Shown piece after piece: positions 25,579-34,192 of a stretch of 48,684 nucleotides of DNA (position 1 is its first letter; each line of letters starts with the position of its first letter). The position numbers and the translations under genes are program-made. The stretch lies in contig CAIWXX010000084.1 of the NCBI GenBank assembly GCA_903916735.1, forward strand, positions 1 to 48,684, written 5' to 3'. This stretch comes from an uncultured Acidobacteriota bacterium. Lineage in GTDB: Bacteria > Acidobacteriota > CAIWXX01. The notes beneath the pieces were generated by a model, which had not been told where the DNA came from, did not search any database, and was given only the letters and a program-made list of their open reading frames with translations.

Positions 25579-26013
25579 ATGACTCCACAGATGATTCACG
25601 GTGTTCTTGTGCACTTTCCGATCGCGTTTCTTGTCGGAGGGTTCTTTTTTGAGCTTCTTGCGCTGATCTTCGATAGAGAATGGCTATCAAGGGCGGCGCT
25701 CATTCTCCTATTAATGGGAGTCATCGGAGGCGCCGGCGCCATCATTACTGGCGATAGGGCATCGGGCAATCTGTCGGGCGATGAGGCGCTCAGTCAGATG
25801 GTTGAAACACATGCCACAATGGCCCATATGGCAATCGCAACGGCGGGGATTGCGGTGCTGGTGAGGCTGTTCCTGCTGATGAAAGGGATGACGGGCCGCC
25901 GAACAACATTGATTGTGTTTCTTCTGGCGTTGCTTTCCATGGCATTCGTCTTGAATGGCGGCCGGATCGGCGGCGAGTTGGTGTACAAACACGGCGCCGG
26001 AATCAGCCATTGA
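25579..26013 (+). CDS. DUF2231 four-helix membrane protein
   Basis: 144 residues with four hydrophobic helices. The opening MIHGVLVHFPIAFLVGGFFFELL carries the conserved His-x6-HFP signature of DUF2231, and a later helix has His residues in ETHATMAHMAIAT. The family is an integral membrane protein, often suspected of binding heme or metal through these His residues, with no proven function. GGGAG upstream of the ATG supports the start. It stands alone between the YdjG-like gene and the PQQ-propeller gene. Confidence 0.85.
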   Translation: MTPQMIHGVLVHFPIAFLVGGFFFELLALIFDREWLSRAALILLLMGVIGGAGAIITGDRASGNLSGDEALSQMVETHATMAHMAIATAGIAVLVRLFLLMKGMTGRRTTLIVFLLALLSMAFVLNGGRIGGELVYKHGAGISH

Positions 26014-26332
26014 AGGTGGAGTTTGCCAGCCAGCGGGCATCGAGTTACGAGAAACTCAATATCGCAAAAGCAACTGATTCTGAACTCCATCATCTTCTCT
26101 CGCTTCGTCCTGATATCACACAAGGGAAAAATCTTAATGTCCAAAACCGAATATCCCCCTGGGTAAGACGCCTACCCTGCCGGGTATGAGCCAAAACCGC
26201 AGAAACAACATATATTTCCACGCCAATTCCGGGATAGTCTGTCGATTGAACCATACCTGGTGGGCCTTTTCAATCGAAGGGCTGAGGTTCTGAATTACTT
26301 GAAATGAACGGCTTTTATCGCCTCGTTTTCGT

Positions 26333-26348
26333 TGGCACGCAAAGTGCT
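26333..26348 (+). promoter_or_regulatory. sigma-54-like promoter
   Basis: TGGCAC-GCAAA-GTGCT. GG and GC are 10 bases apart, as sigma-54 requires, and only the first base of the -12 element differs from TTGC. It lies about 240 bp before the PQQ-propeller gene and about 87 bp before a short frame at 26435. Confidence 0.45.
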
Positions 26349-26434
26349 ACTATGAGGAGTTGTGATCGATGATGAACCGATGAAAGGACAACACCGTCAT
26401 GGGATATTGGTCGGAGATTATCAGGAGGGTGAGA

Positions 26435-26566
26435 ATGACCAGTCGGAATTCAGGCCTCTCCGGCGAAATCCGTTTCCTATGGCGCTGCTGCAACATGCTT
26501 TCGATTGATTTCTGGGGGAGGATCGTTTTTTCTGATAGGGCGTGTCCTCACTGCACACAAGAATAA
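26435..26566 (+). CDS. possible small protein (43 aa)
   Basis: ATG preceded at 6 bases by a strong AGGAGG. The frame reads 43 codons with paired cysteines (RCCNM, CPHC) and ends 20 bp before the PQQ-propeller start. An in-frame ATG at 26399 would extend it to 55 residues. No family is recognised. The ribosome site and its position between a sigma-54-like site and the next gene are the only support; it may be a leader peptide. Confidence 0.35.
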   Translation: MTSRNSGLSGEIRFLWRCCNMLSIDFWGRIVFSDRACPHCTQE

Positions 26567-26586
26567 TTTTCCTGGAGGTATTCAAG

Positions 26587-27894
26587 ATGTATAGACTCAA
26601 TCTCATTGCGGGTCTGGCTCTCGTGCTTTTGCAATGGACTCTCTGTACGGGCCCAATCAACGCCGGCAACTGGCCTCATTTCGGTTACGATGATCAATAC
26701 ACTTCGTTCAGTCCTGCGGCTACTCGGATCAATCCGAGCAACGTCGGCAAACTGCAGTTCCAATGGGGCCTCAGTTGTGACGACGGCTACTTTTTCTTGG
26801 TCTATGGCTCACCGGCTCTCTATGCGGGTGGCGTCTACGGGAGCGGCGCCGGCCAGCAGCTGACCGGCATGAATGCGAGTGATGGAACCATACTCTGGCA
26901 ATTCGGCCCGAATAATTCTGGATGGGCTCCACAGCCGGCTATTTCAGCCGATGGTATCATCTATTATTTGCTGGGCGCGAACCCGACCAATTTGTATGCT
27001 GTCACCAGGAGCGGCACGCAGATCTGGAAAGCCCCAATCGCGTTCGACTTTGGGTTCCAAGAAGCAACGCAGGCCGTGCCGACCATCGATGAAGGAAAAA
27101 AAATCATCTATGTGGTCGAGAATCCGTTTGCCTCAGAAGGCGGAAAGCTCTATGCACTCAGCAAGGCTTCCGGAAAAGTGCTCTGGTACAAGAGCAAGGC
27201 AAAAGACGGAATGGCCTTCCGCGGGCGGTACGTTCTGCTGAAGGGGTCGACGATCTTCGCCGATGCTCTTATCCCAGGAACCAGCTATTGGGGCGATGAG
27301 ACACTAGTGCGCATCAACCCGACGACAAAGAAGATCGAAATCAAGTATGCGCGGCCTTCGTCCAGTAGCGAGCTCGTGATCGGACGCTATTCCCTCTGCA
27401 ATGATACTCTCGTCGTCGAGTATTGCGACAGAGACCTGATCATACCCGGATACAAGAAGATCAGCATTGTCGCAACATATAATGTCAACTCTCCGAAGAT
27501 CGTCTGGCAGAAGGACTTTTCCAAAACACCGCTCACAGGCGCCTTCGCATGCAATACAAAAACCAAGCGGCTTTACGTCCCGACCAATCCCTATCTCTAC
27601 TCATTCGATGTCGCCACAGGGAAGCAGTATTGGAGATACACCGGCTATGATGAGATCTACTCTCCTTCCATCGCGAATGGAGTTATTTTCTTCACATCCG
27701 AAACCAATATGTACGCTCTTAACGAAGCGACTGGGAAAAAGCTGTTCGCCTATGACTACGGCTATCATGATGATTCAGGAACTGCAACAACCCAGGTCGC
27801 TATCGGAGACGATATGGTGTACCTGTCAGGGAGCGGCGGCACATGCGATTTCGTCGCGCTTTCACTGCCGACGAGTGAATCTCAAACCCCGTAG
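26587..27894 (+). CDS. secreted PQQ-like beta-propeller protein
   Basis: 435 residues. A signal peptide (MYRLNLIAGLALVLLQWTLCTGPINAG) precedes repeated propeller blades with the Trp-docking pattern: MNASDGTILWQFGPNN, VTRSGTQIWKAPI, LSKASGKVLWYKSKAKDG, FDVATGKQYWRYTGYD and LNEATGKKLFAYDYG. This is the PQQ/BamB-like fold. No quinone- or calcium-binding residues of an alcohol dehydrogenase were recognised, so a binding or scaffold role outside the cytoplasm is more likely than catalysis. CTGGAGG at 8 bases supports the ATG at 26587 over the longer frame from 26542. Confidence 0.85.
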   Translation: MYRLNLIAGLALVLLQWTLCTGPINAGNWPHFGYDDQYTSFSPAATRINPSNVGKLQFQWGLSCDDGYFFLVYGSPALYAGGVYGSGAGQQLTGMNASDGTILWQFGPNNSGWAPQPAISADGIIYYLLGANPTNLYAVTRSGTQIWKAPIAFDFGFQEATQAVPTIDEGKKIIYVVENPFASEGGKLYALSKASGKVLWYKSKAKDGMAFRGRYVLLKGSTIFADALIPGTSYWGDETLVRINPTTKKIEIKYARPSSSSELVIGRYSLCNDTLVVEYCDRDLIIPGYKKISIVATYNVNSPKIVWQKDFSKTPLTGAFACNTKTKRLYVPTNPYLYSFDVATGKQYWRYTGYDEIYSPSIANGVIFFTSETNMYALNEATGKKLFAYDYGYHDDSGTATTQVAIGDDMVYLSGSGGTCDFVALSLPTSESQTP

Positions 27895-27904
27895 AATATC
27901 GGCA

Positions 27905-28070
27905 TGGGCAGGGGCACGGCAGGGCCGTGCTCCTGACACCTCTACCCCCGACGCGCAGGTATCACGTGCCCCAGAGGAGCGATGGCGTGTCATGACTGAA
28001 GCAGATAACAGCCAGTGGCATCGCCCCCCCGGCAGGAGCCGTGCCCTCACCTCTCGCTCAGCATCGATCG
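27905..28070. repeat. GC-rich nested inverted-repeat segment after the PQQ-propeller gene
   Basis: GGGCACGGC (27912-27920) is complementary to GCCGTGCCC (28038-28046), and inside them GCGATG (27979-27984) to CATCGC (28019-28024). The left arm also folds locally (GCACGGC-AGG-GCCGTGC, 27914-27930). No open reading frame of note. It may be a structured transcript end or a degenerate mobile palindrome. Confidence 0.4.
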
Positions 28071-28149
28071 GCGGTCGGGAGCACTAACCTCCAGATGAAC
28101 TTTCATGTCACAATGATGTCGCGCGCGGCCTGATAATTCTTCCGCATTT

Positions 28150-28491
28150 TTATTTGACCTGTGACGGGCCTGAAGATCGATCTTCGGTCGAAGCGCCTGC
28201 TTCTACCAGGCGGCGCATCAGGATGCAGAGAGCGCTTGCGCATACGATCGCAAGAAAGAATCCCTTAAATCCAGTAAGCCCGAGAAAAGCCCTGGTCGCG
28301 AGGCCGACTGTGCCAAACGCGAGGAAGAATATAGCGGTGGTCATCGGCCATAGAAGATACGATCTGATTCTGCCGCAAGCATCTCCCATGCTTTCATCTT
28401 TTCCGATAAAAAGAGAGAAAACAAAACTGACCAAAGTGAGGAGACAGCCTGTCATGAAGCAGAGTGAGTAAAAAATCACATTCGTCATCAT
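28150..28491 (-). CDS. small membrane protein of unknown function
   Basis: 113 residues from the ATG at 28491 (a TTG at 28506 would add five). There are three hydrophobic helices: VIFYSLCFMTGCLLTLVSFV, YLLWPMTTAIFFLAFGTVGL and GFFLAIVCASALCILM. A polar Ser/Glu-rich tail follows. No family recognised; the first two helices somewhat resemble the N-terminal membrane part of NfeD-neighbour proteins. A TATAAT-like box lies just upstream of the start on the minus strand. It converges on the inverted-repeat segment after the PQQ-propeller gene and diverges from sppA. Confidence 0.6.
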   Translation of the reverse strand: MMTNVIFYSLCFMTGCLLTLVSFVFSLFIGKDESMGDACGRIRSYLLWPMTTAIFFLAFGTVGLATRAFLGLTGFKGFFLAIVCASALCILMRRLVEAGASTEDRSSGPSQVK

Positions 28492-28649
28492 CTGGCTTCG
28501 CCACAATTTATTATAACGGATTTCTGCTGCATCAGAATACGAATCGCAGAGCGGTCGACTTGAATCCGTTATTGAAGGCCTTAGTGTCTAAACGGCGAAA
28601 TGTCGACACGAAATGGTAAGATCTTCGGAATATGCGAGATCCCATCCGA

Positions 28650-28753
28650 ACCTCTCAGGAATGCAGGAAGTAAGGAAACCAGGAACGAACCGGTCATTGC
28701 CAGCACACCGTTTTTCGTTCCTGCATTCCTCCCTTCCTCGCTTCCTGAGAGGT
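28650..28753. repeat. palindromic repeat element, copy 1
   Basis: Left end ACCTCTCAGGAA (28650-28661), right end TTCCTGAGAGGT (28742-28753), a perfect 12-bp inverted terminal match inside an imperfect inverted repeat of about 40 bp per arm built from AGGAATGCAGGAA-like units. The centre holds TTGCCAGCACACC. A further 52 bp (28754-28805) after the right end also recurs at copy 3. Confidence 0.8.
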
Positions 28754-28930
28754 CCAGAGTCGCGCGGGTGGCGCGGCCACCGTCTTTGGTTCTGGCTCCG
28801 CCAGGCTAGGTTGGAAGCAATTCACGGTTTCACTATTATTTATGGCGTGAGCGGGGAGAGATGGCATTCATCAAAAAACAAAAAGAGTCGACCTACGTAG
28901 TAGTGGGTGTACGAACTGGGAGGTTATTAA

Positions 28931-30652
28931 ATGCCCCGATCCGGGACAAAAATATTCGCCATCTTTTTTATCATGGCCTTGATGGCTCTGGCAGCCATTG
29001 CCGGCTTTTTTTATTGGAGATCATCGAGAGGGCCATCAATTTCCGATAAGTCGGTGCTGCTCCTAAAGATCGAAGGGGAAATGCCTGAATATGCTCCACC
29101 GCCGCTTCTCGGCACGGGAACTTATCAGCTGAGCGTCTGGGAGACACGCGACCTGCTTCAGAAGGCAGCTGTGGATCCACGAATCGCGGCTGTCTGGGTC
29201 TGGATCGACATGCCCTGGATCGGTTGGGGGAAGGTCGAGGAGCTCAGTTCCTACATCGAACAATTCCGGAAAAGTAAGAAGCCGATCATTGGATATCTTA
29301 ACGCCGCCGATGAACGAGGATATTCCCTTGCACTTTCATGCGATCAGATCTTTGCTCCTGGCGAAGCGTTTCTCGAAATGAACGGGCTCGCCGCCGAAAT
29401 CATGCACTATCCGGGACTCCTGGAAAAACTCGGCATCAAAATACAATTCGAAAGGTGCGGCAAGTACAAATCGGTATCGGGTGAAGCCTACGGCCGGAAG
29501 GATCTCTCGGAACCGGTCCGCGAAATGATCAACTCTCTTGTCGAAGATGATTTCCAGATGTTGGTGTCACGCATGAGTGAACGGCGGAAAATGACCAAAG
29601 AGCAGATTGTGGCGATTCTGGAACGCGGTCAGTATTTTGCACGAAAGTCCATCGACGCGGGCCTACTGGATGGGGATCGCGATGAAATCGCCATGGAGGA
29701 TTATCTGAAGCAGAAGATCGGCGAATCCGGAAAACTGCACATTGTCCATGGGGCGAAATACCGCAACGTCCCACGATCGGCTGTCGGGCTCGATGAGAGC
29801 GGCGACAGGATCGCCGTCGTTTTCGCTCAAGGGATGATCATGCAAGGGAGAGGTGGTTTCAATCCAATCTTCTTTGAAACAGAGCAGGGGTCGGATGCCA
29901 TCAACGAAGCCCTCGATAGTGCCGCTGAAGACGATAGCACTAAGGCCATCGTTCTGCGCGTTAACAGCCCCGGCGGCAGCGGCTTCGGTCCCGATGTTAT
30001 CTGCAACAAGATCGTGCAGGTTCAGAAGAAAAAGCCGGTGATCATCTCGATGTCCGACTACGCTGCATCGGGCGGCTACTGGATATCGATGGCCGCGCGT
30101 AAGATCGTTGCACAGCCGATGACGGTCACAGGATCGATCGGGGTCTGGGGCATCTTCCCGGATTTTTCAGAGTTCCATTCCAAGCTCGGCCTCACGGTGG
30201 ACATCATCAAGCGAGGCTCGCACGCCGACATGCTCCTCGCCGACCGTCCCTTCGATGAAACAGAGCGCGAATTATTCCGGCAGAGTATCTTCGATACCTA
30301 TAATGATTTCGTCAGGAAAGCATCGCAGTATCGGCACATGCCGCTCACTAAAATGGAAGACATCGCGCAAGGCCGCTCTTGGCTGGGCGTCTCAGCCCTG
30401 AAAAACGGCCTCATCGATGATCTCGGCGGAATCGACCGAGCAATCGAGATCGCCCAGAAGGAGGGCAAGGCACAGGGGCCCGTGGAACTATGGCTTCCTG
30501 GACAGAAGAGCTGGTTGGATCGAGTGATCGAGAAAATCGACTCGCAAACTTCCGAGGATACCCCGCTCTTGTCGGAGGTCGAAAAAGTCATCCGCGAGCT
30601 GAGGTCGGTGTGGTTGTATGAAGCCGATCCTCAGCTCGTGGAAGTGAGATAA
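28931..30652 (+). CDS. sppA: signal peptide peptidase SppA (67K type)
   Basis: 573 residues. One N-terminal membrane anchor (IFAIFFIMALMALAAIAGFF) is followed by two tandem ClpP-like S49 domains. The catalytic Ser is in MSDYAASGG (Ser ~375, second domain) and the general-base Lys in CGKYKSVSGEAYG (Lys ~180, first domain), the split dyad typical of the long SppA type. It digests cleaved signal peptides in the membrane. The segment VLRVNSPGGSG in the second domain is the oxyanion-hole loop. The ATG follows GGGAGG at 7 bases. The gene is preceded by repeat copy 1 and followed by a hairpin shared with the convergent HU gene. Confidence 0.93.
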   Translation: MPRSGTKIFAIFFIMALMALAAIAGFFYWRSSRGPSISDKSVLLLKIEGEMPEYAPPPLLGTGTYQLSVWETRDLLQKAAVDPRIAAVWVWIDMPWIGWGKVEELSSYIEQFRKSKKPIIGYLNAADERGYSLALSCDQIFAPGEAFLEMNGLAAEIMHYPGLLEKLGIKIQFERCGKYKSVSGEAYGRKDLSEPVREMINSLVEDDFQMLVSRMSERRKMTKEQIVAILERGQYFARKSIDAGLLDGDRDEIAMEDYLKQKIGESGKLHIVHGAKYRNVPRSAVGLDESGDRIAVVFAQGMIMQGRGGFNPIFFETEQGSDAINEALDSAAEDDSTKAIVLRVNSPGGSGFGPDVICNKIVQVQKKKPVIISMSDYAASGGYWISMAARKIVAQPMTVTGSIGVWGIFPDFSEFHSKLGLTVDIIKRGSHADMLLADRPFDETERELFRQSIFDTYNDFVRKASQYRHMPLTKMEDIAQGRSWLGVSALKNGLIDDLGGIDRAIEIAQKEGKAQGPVELWLPGQKSWLDRVIEKIDSQTSEDTPLLSEVEKVIRELRSVWLYEADPQLVEVR

Positions 30653-30657
30653 AGACG

Positions 30658-30688
30658 GCACTCCGATGCCACGGAGGCATCGGAGTGC
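30658..30688. terminator. bidirectional terminator hairpin between sppA and HU genes
   Basis: GCACTCCGATGCC-ACGGA-GGCATCGGAGTGC, a perfect 13-bp stem. On the minus strand it is followed by CGTCTTTAT, a modest T-tract, so it best fits the HU transcript. It also ends the sppA transcript by position. Confidence 0.7.
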
Positions 30689-30700
30689 TCGCAAGCCCGA

Positions 30701-30988
30701 TTACTTCTTCAGAAGAACCGAGTCCTTGGCGATCTTGGCGATTCGGAATTTCAGAACTCTCTTGGCAGGAATCTTCATTTTTAGGCCGGTCGCAGGATTG
30801 CGGCCCATCCGAGCCTTGCGATTGACGATAACGAGTTTTCCCATGCCAGGGAGCGTGAAACCATTCTTGGCTTCTTTGTAAGCGATACCAACCAGACAAT
30901 CCAGGATGCCGACGACCTGTTTCTTCGACAGCTGACACGCTTCAGCTACCTTCGAAATGAGTTGGGACTTGGTCATTGCTTTTGCCAT
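30701..30988 (-). CDS. HU-family DNA-binding protein
   Basis: 95 residues, the normal HU length. MTKSQLISKVAEACQLSKKQ forms the N-terminal helices, and the beta-arm region shows GKLVIVNRKARMGRNPATG, the DNA-intercalating GRNPxTG loop, followed by a basic C-terminus. HU dimers bend and compact DNA without sequence preference; IHF-type specificity cannot be excluded. The start may be the ATG at 30988 or 30976; AAAGGAG lies 12 bases before the first. A TATAAT box at 31018-31023 lies upstream. It is a single-gene unit. Confidence 0.92.
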   Translation of the reverse strand: MAKAMTKSQLISKVAEACQLSKKQVVGILDCLVGIAYKEAKNGFTLPGMGKLVIVNRKARMGRNPATGLKMKIPAKRVLKFRIAKIAKDSVLLKK

Positions 30989-31017
30989 TGTTTGTATGCA
31001 CTCCTTTCAAGTAATGC

Positions 31018-31023
31018 ATTATA
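31018..31023 (-). promoter_or_regulatory. -10 box of the HU gene
   Basis: TATAAT on the minus strand, 30 bases before the ATG at 30988. The -35 region (TTCCCT at 17 bases) is poor, so strength or activator dependence is uncertain. Confidence 0.5.
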
Positions 31024-31313
31024 AACAGTCGCAAGCCTGTAGGGAAGCCCTTTTTTTATCGGGTCTCCGACGCAATCACGATTCCGGGCTTGCGAGAAGC
31101 GATGAGAATGATTGTCGACTGCCATTAATGAGATACGGAAAGAAAGAAAACGAGTCGAGCTAACGAATGCATTTTGCCGCGACGGCCGCCTCAGAGGCAA
31201 AGCAGCAGGGGTTGGTGTTTTTGACAATAGGCGCTTCAAAATAGTGCCGGTGGAAGGAAGGAATCCTCCCACCGCCAACATGCGCAATATTAATTGCCGG
31301 CGATTTCCTTGAT
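31024..31313. other. intergenic region upstream of HU
   Basis: No gene supported. It contains the upstream part of the HU promoter region and short frames only. Confidence 0.35.
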
Positions 31314-31652
31314 TTACTGCTTCACGTTCAGAATGGATTTGCCCTTGGAGACCCGATTGAACTGCGATGTGGGGAGCCTCAAGGAATGAATCAACAGGCT
31401 TGCGAAATTCGACGATAGCCCCTGGTCGGATTCAAGAATCAGTTCGTCCAATGATACCGGACGGCATGATTGGTTACGAATCACGGTAGGAGATGTGAGG
31501 GAGAGCACAGTGTTAAGAGGCGTCGCGAAGTTGACAATTCTCTGAGGCCTCAACACGGCATCGCCGCCTTGCTTGATCCATGTTAGGACCGGCACATAAC
31601 ATCTCGGATATGCAGATGAGGGTTGGTGCGAAACGCGGCCCTGGAAAAACAC
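31314..31652 (-). CDS. hypothetical protein, possibly a C-terminal gene fragment
   Basis: 112 codons with no recognised family. The part from PQRIVNFATPLNTVLSL to the end LPTSQFNRVSKGKSILNVKQ has the feel of a real protein C-terminus. The first 25 residues do not, and there is no ribosome binding site. It may be the tail of a truncated gene. It lies between the HU and Fe-S carrier genes. Confidence 0.25.
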   Translation of the reverse strand: MFFQGRVSHQPSSAYPRCYVPVLTWIKQGGDAVLRPQRIVNFATPLNTVLSLTSPTVIRNQSCRPVSLDELILESDQGLSSNFASLLIHSLRLPTSQFNRVSKGKSILNVKQ

Positions 31653-31726
31653 AATCCGCTGGATCCTTATCTCCTACTTCCGCGTAAGGCTCACGGATGG
31701 CTCCGATTCGTCGTCGTTCGACAACG

Positions 31727-32050
31727 CTAAAGGCTGAACGAGTTGCCGCAGGCACAGGATCGAGCAGCCTTCGGATTGCGAACCTTGAAGCCGCTCCCCA
31801 CGGGGCTCGTGACGAAATCAATGCTGGAGCCCTCCAGAAATGAGAGGCTCTTCCTGTCCACGATGACCTTCACGCCGCCGCTGTAGAGAACCTCGTCGGT
31901 CTCTCCGACATCGGTATCAAATTTCAACACATAGCTGAACCCTGCACATCCTCCCCCCTGCACGGCGACTCGAAGTGCCGGTTCCATCCCTTCTTCGGGA
32001 TCCACTAGCTTGCGAATTTCCTCAACGGCTTTGTCAGTCAGCGTTATCAT
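31727..32050 (-). CDS. A-type iron-sulfur cluster carrier (IscA/ErpA family)
   Basis: 107 residues from the ATG at 32050, the usual family length. It starts MITLTDKAVEEIRKLV. The three conserved cysteines are present in GGGCAGFSY and near the end in SCACGNSF, in the standard spacing. Such proteins carry a 2Fe-2S or 4Fe-4S cluster between scaffold and client enzymes. The frame opens further upstream (32179, 32101) but those extensions are not family-like. No other Fe-S assembly gene is adjacent, so it is a stand-alone carrier (ErpA-like rather than part of an isc operon). Confidence 0.9.
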   Translation of the reverse strand: MITLTDKAVEEIRKLVDPEEGMEPALRVAVQGGGCAGFSYVLKFDTDVGETDEVLYSGGVKVIVDRKSLSFLEGSSIDFVTSPVGSGFKVRNPKAARSCACGNSFSL

Positions 32051-32290
32051 TTGTCTCTCAGCGCTCGTTCCTGGATTCGGCTCAACCATATCCTTCTTCA
32101 TTCTATATTTTACTCGTGAATTTTTCACTATGGATGGGTTATCCGAAATCCGCATCTTGAAACCAGGCGATGTGATCATTCCGAATCGGCGGGCATTGCG
32201 TGAGATGTTGAGTACGGGTCCTGCTCAATGCACAACCGATGGTGAGGTCAAGTAAAACCGGATCCTGGTTAATAACAAGAAAAGAGCGTT

Positions 32291-32319
32291 TTGACAGCCC
32301 GTCCCAGGGTCGATATATT
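32291..32319 (+). promoter_or_regulatory. sigma-70-type promoter of the murA gene
   Basis: TTGACA (32291-32296), 17-base spacer, TATATT (32314-32319). The start codon is about 80 bases downstream. Confidence 0.75.
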
Positions 32320-32399
32320 TCATCGAGAGCTTGGTGAAATGAACATCCACCGGATATTCAGCGACGAAAATCGCCCACGACGAGAGAAAGAATAATCAC

Positions 32400-33704
32400 A
32401 TGTCAATTTTTGAAGTCTATGGGGGCAAGCAGCTGAAGGGCGACCTCTATCCCCAGGGCGCCAAGAACGAAGCGTTGCAGGTCATCTGTGCCTCTCTTCT
32501 GACTCCCGAAAAGGTTACAATTCACAACATTCCGGAAATAAGCGACGTGATCATTCTTATTGACTTGTTGAAATTGCTTGGGGCGGGCATCGAGAAAATT
32601 GGACCATCCTGCTATGCATTCAAGGCTGAGCAGATTGATATCCAACAGATGAGATCGGCGCCATTCCTGAAAAAGGCCGTCCGCCTCAGGGGATCCTTCA
32701 TGATTATGGGGCCTTTGCTGGCTCGCTTCGGCAAAGGGTACATTCCCAAGCCCGGCGGCGACATGATCGGCCGCCGTAGGATCGATACGCACATCTTCGG
32801 ATTCAAGAAACTCGGAGCGGAATTCGCCTTCGATCTCAAACAGAATGTTGTTTCGGTGGAAGCTCGGGAGCTCAAAGGGAGCTACATGTTGCTCGATGAA
32901 GCATCAGTCACCGGGACCGCCAACATCATCATGGCAGCCGTGATGGCCAAGGGTACGACCACCATTTATAACGCCGCTTGTGAGCCCTATGTTCAACAAC
33001 TCTGCAGGATGTTGACACTCATGGGAGCTAGCATCCAAGGAATTGGTTCGAACCTGCTGACGATTGAAGGCGTCAGTCGCCTCAGCGGTTGCGAGCACAC
33101 GGTTCAGCCGGACATGATTGAAGTCGGCAGTTTCATCGGACTGGCCGCCATGACCCGGTCTGAGATCACAATTAAGAATGTGTCTTTCGAGAACTTGGGC
33201 ATCATTCCGGATTCCTTCAGAAGGCTTGGCATTGCCCTTGAACGCAGAGGCGATGATATTCACATTCCGTCACAAGAGGAATATGAAATTGAAACATTCA
33301 TTGATGGGTCAATATTGACCATCGCCGATGCACCATGGCCTGGTCTCACGCCGGATCTTCTGAGTGTCTTCCTCGTCATTGCCACTCGCGCGAAAGGCAG
33401 TGTGCTCATTCATCAGAAGATGTTTGAAAGCCGGCTATTCTTTGTCGACAAACTGATCGACATGGGTGCTCAGATCATCCTCTGCGATCCGCATCGTGCC
33501 ACTGTCATCGGTCTGGGCAGCCGTCTGAAGTTGCGCCCGACCATCATGAGCACACCGGATATCCGGGCCGGCGTCGCTCTGCTGATTGCTGCGATGTCGG
33601 CCAACGGCAAGAGCATTATTCATAATATTGAACAGATCGATCGAGGATATTTTCGGATCGACGAGCGATTGAATTCCATCGGCGCGGATGTGAGAAGAAC
33701 CTGA
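32400..33704 (+). CDS. murA: UDP-N-acetylglucosamine 1-carboxyvinyltransferase with Asp at the fosfomycin site
   Basis: 434 residues, normal length. MurA transfers enolpyruvate from PEP to UDP-GlcNAc, the first committed step of peptidoglycan synthesis, in the cytoplasm. Lys22-Asn23 in PQGAKNEAL are the conserved PEP/UDP-GlcNAc residues. The loop reads PKPGGDMIGRRRIDTHI: residue 121 is Asp where E. coli has Cys115. That swap is naturally found in fosfomycin-insensitive MurA enzymes of Mycobacterium, Chlamydia and Borrelia, so this enzyme should escape the drug. The N-terminus and the GRRRxDTH loop resemble Bacteroidota-type MurA. It has its own promoter and no cell-wall neighbours. Confidence 0.93.
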   Translation: MSIFEVYGGKQLKGDLYPQGAKNEALQVICASLLTPEKVTIHNIPEISDVIILIDLLKLLGAGIEKIGPSCYAFKAEQIDIQQMRSAPFLKKAVRLRGSFMIMGPLLARFGKGYIPKPGGDMIGRRRIDTHIFGFKKLGAEFAFDLKQNVVSVEARELKGSYMLLDEASVTGTANIIMAAVMAKGTTTIYNAACEPYVQQLCRMLTLMGASIQGIGSNLLTIEGVSRLSGCEHTVQPDMIEVGSFIGLAAMTRSEITIKNVSFENLGIIPDSFRRLGIALERRGDDIHIPSQEEYEIETFIDGSILTIADAPWPGLTPDLLSVFLVIATRAKGSVLIHQKMFESRLFFVDKLIDMGAQIILCDPHRATVIGLGSRLKLRPTIMSTPDIRAGVALLIAAMSANGKSIIHNIEQIDRGYFRIDERLNSIGADVRRT

Positions 33705-34192
33705 CACCAACGCTGCATGGCCGCAACCAAACAAGGTGGCTTTAACAATCGTCTCTCCCGAACCTCTCAGGAATGCAGGAAGAGAAGAAAGCAGGAACGG
33801 ATTTTTATGTCGACCAGCAGCGGTGGTTTCATAAGCCATTCCTGCATTCCTTTCTTCCTGGCTTCCTGAGAGGAATTCAAGATTATGCCCGATCACAGGT
33901 CTTGCCGTTTTGTGCACAGAGTCTAGGTTCATTCCACGGCTCCGTTTTTAATGAAGGGCTCACTGCGCTCGCAGACCACTTTGTCGATCGGCGCCTTTGG
34001 CCCACGTCTCCGACTACGATATGTGCTCTGGAGTCTCTGACAACATGTTGGTAAGGATCAAGCACTAAGGCGCCTCTAGGCTTGTAGAGAAAAGCGGCCT
34101 GTTTTTAATAATGCGGTTGAAGACCCTCTATGGCACCATAGAGAGGACATTGGTGAACGAGCGGGGAAAGGCCGGCGTGAGGAGGAAATCTC
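33705..34192. other. intergenic region with repeat copy 2 and no gene
   Basis: Repeat copy 2 fills 33762-33873. From 33874 to 34192 no coding feature was recognised. CTCTATGG-CA-CCATAGAG near 34125 is an 8-bp-arm palindrome, possibly an operator for the stub that follows. Confidence 0.4.
33762..33873. repeat. palindromic repeat element, copy 2
   Basis: Left ACCTCTCAGGAA (33762-33773) and right TTCCTGAGAGG (33863-33873). Each arm is about 38 bp of near-identical inverted sequence and shares AGGAATGCAGGAA units with copies 1 and 3. The centre carries GACCAGCAGCGGTGG. It lacks the 52-bp extension of copies 1 and 3. Confidence 0.8.

Noticed and set aside
33874-34192. Possible transposase remnant between repeat copy 2 and the stub
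   Set aside because: Short frames on both strands were read but none showed a transposase motif.
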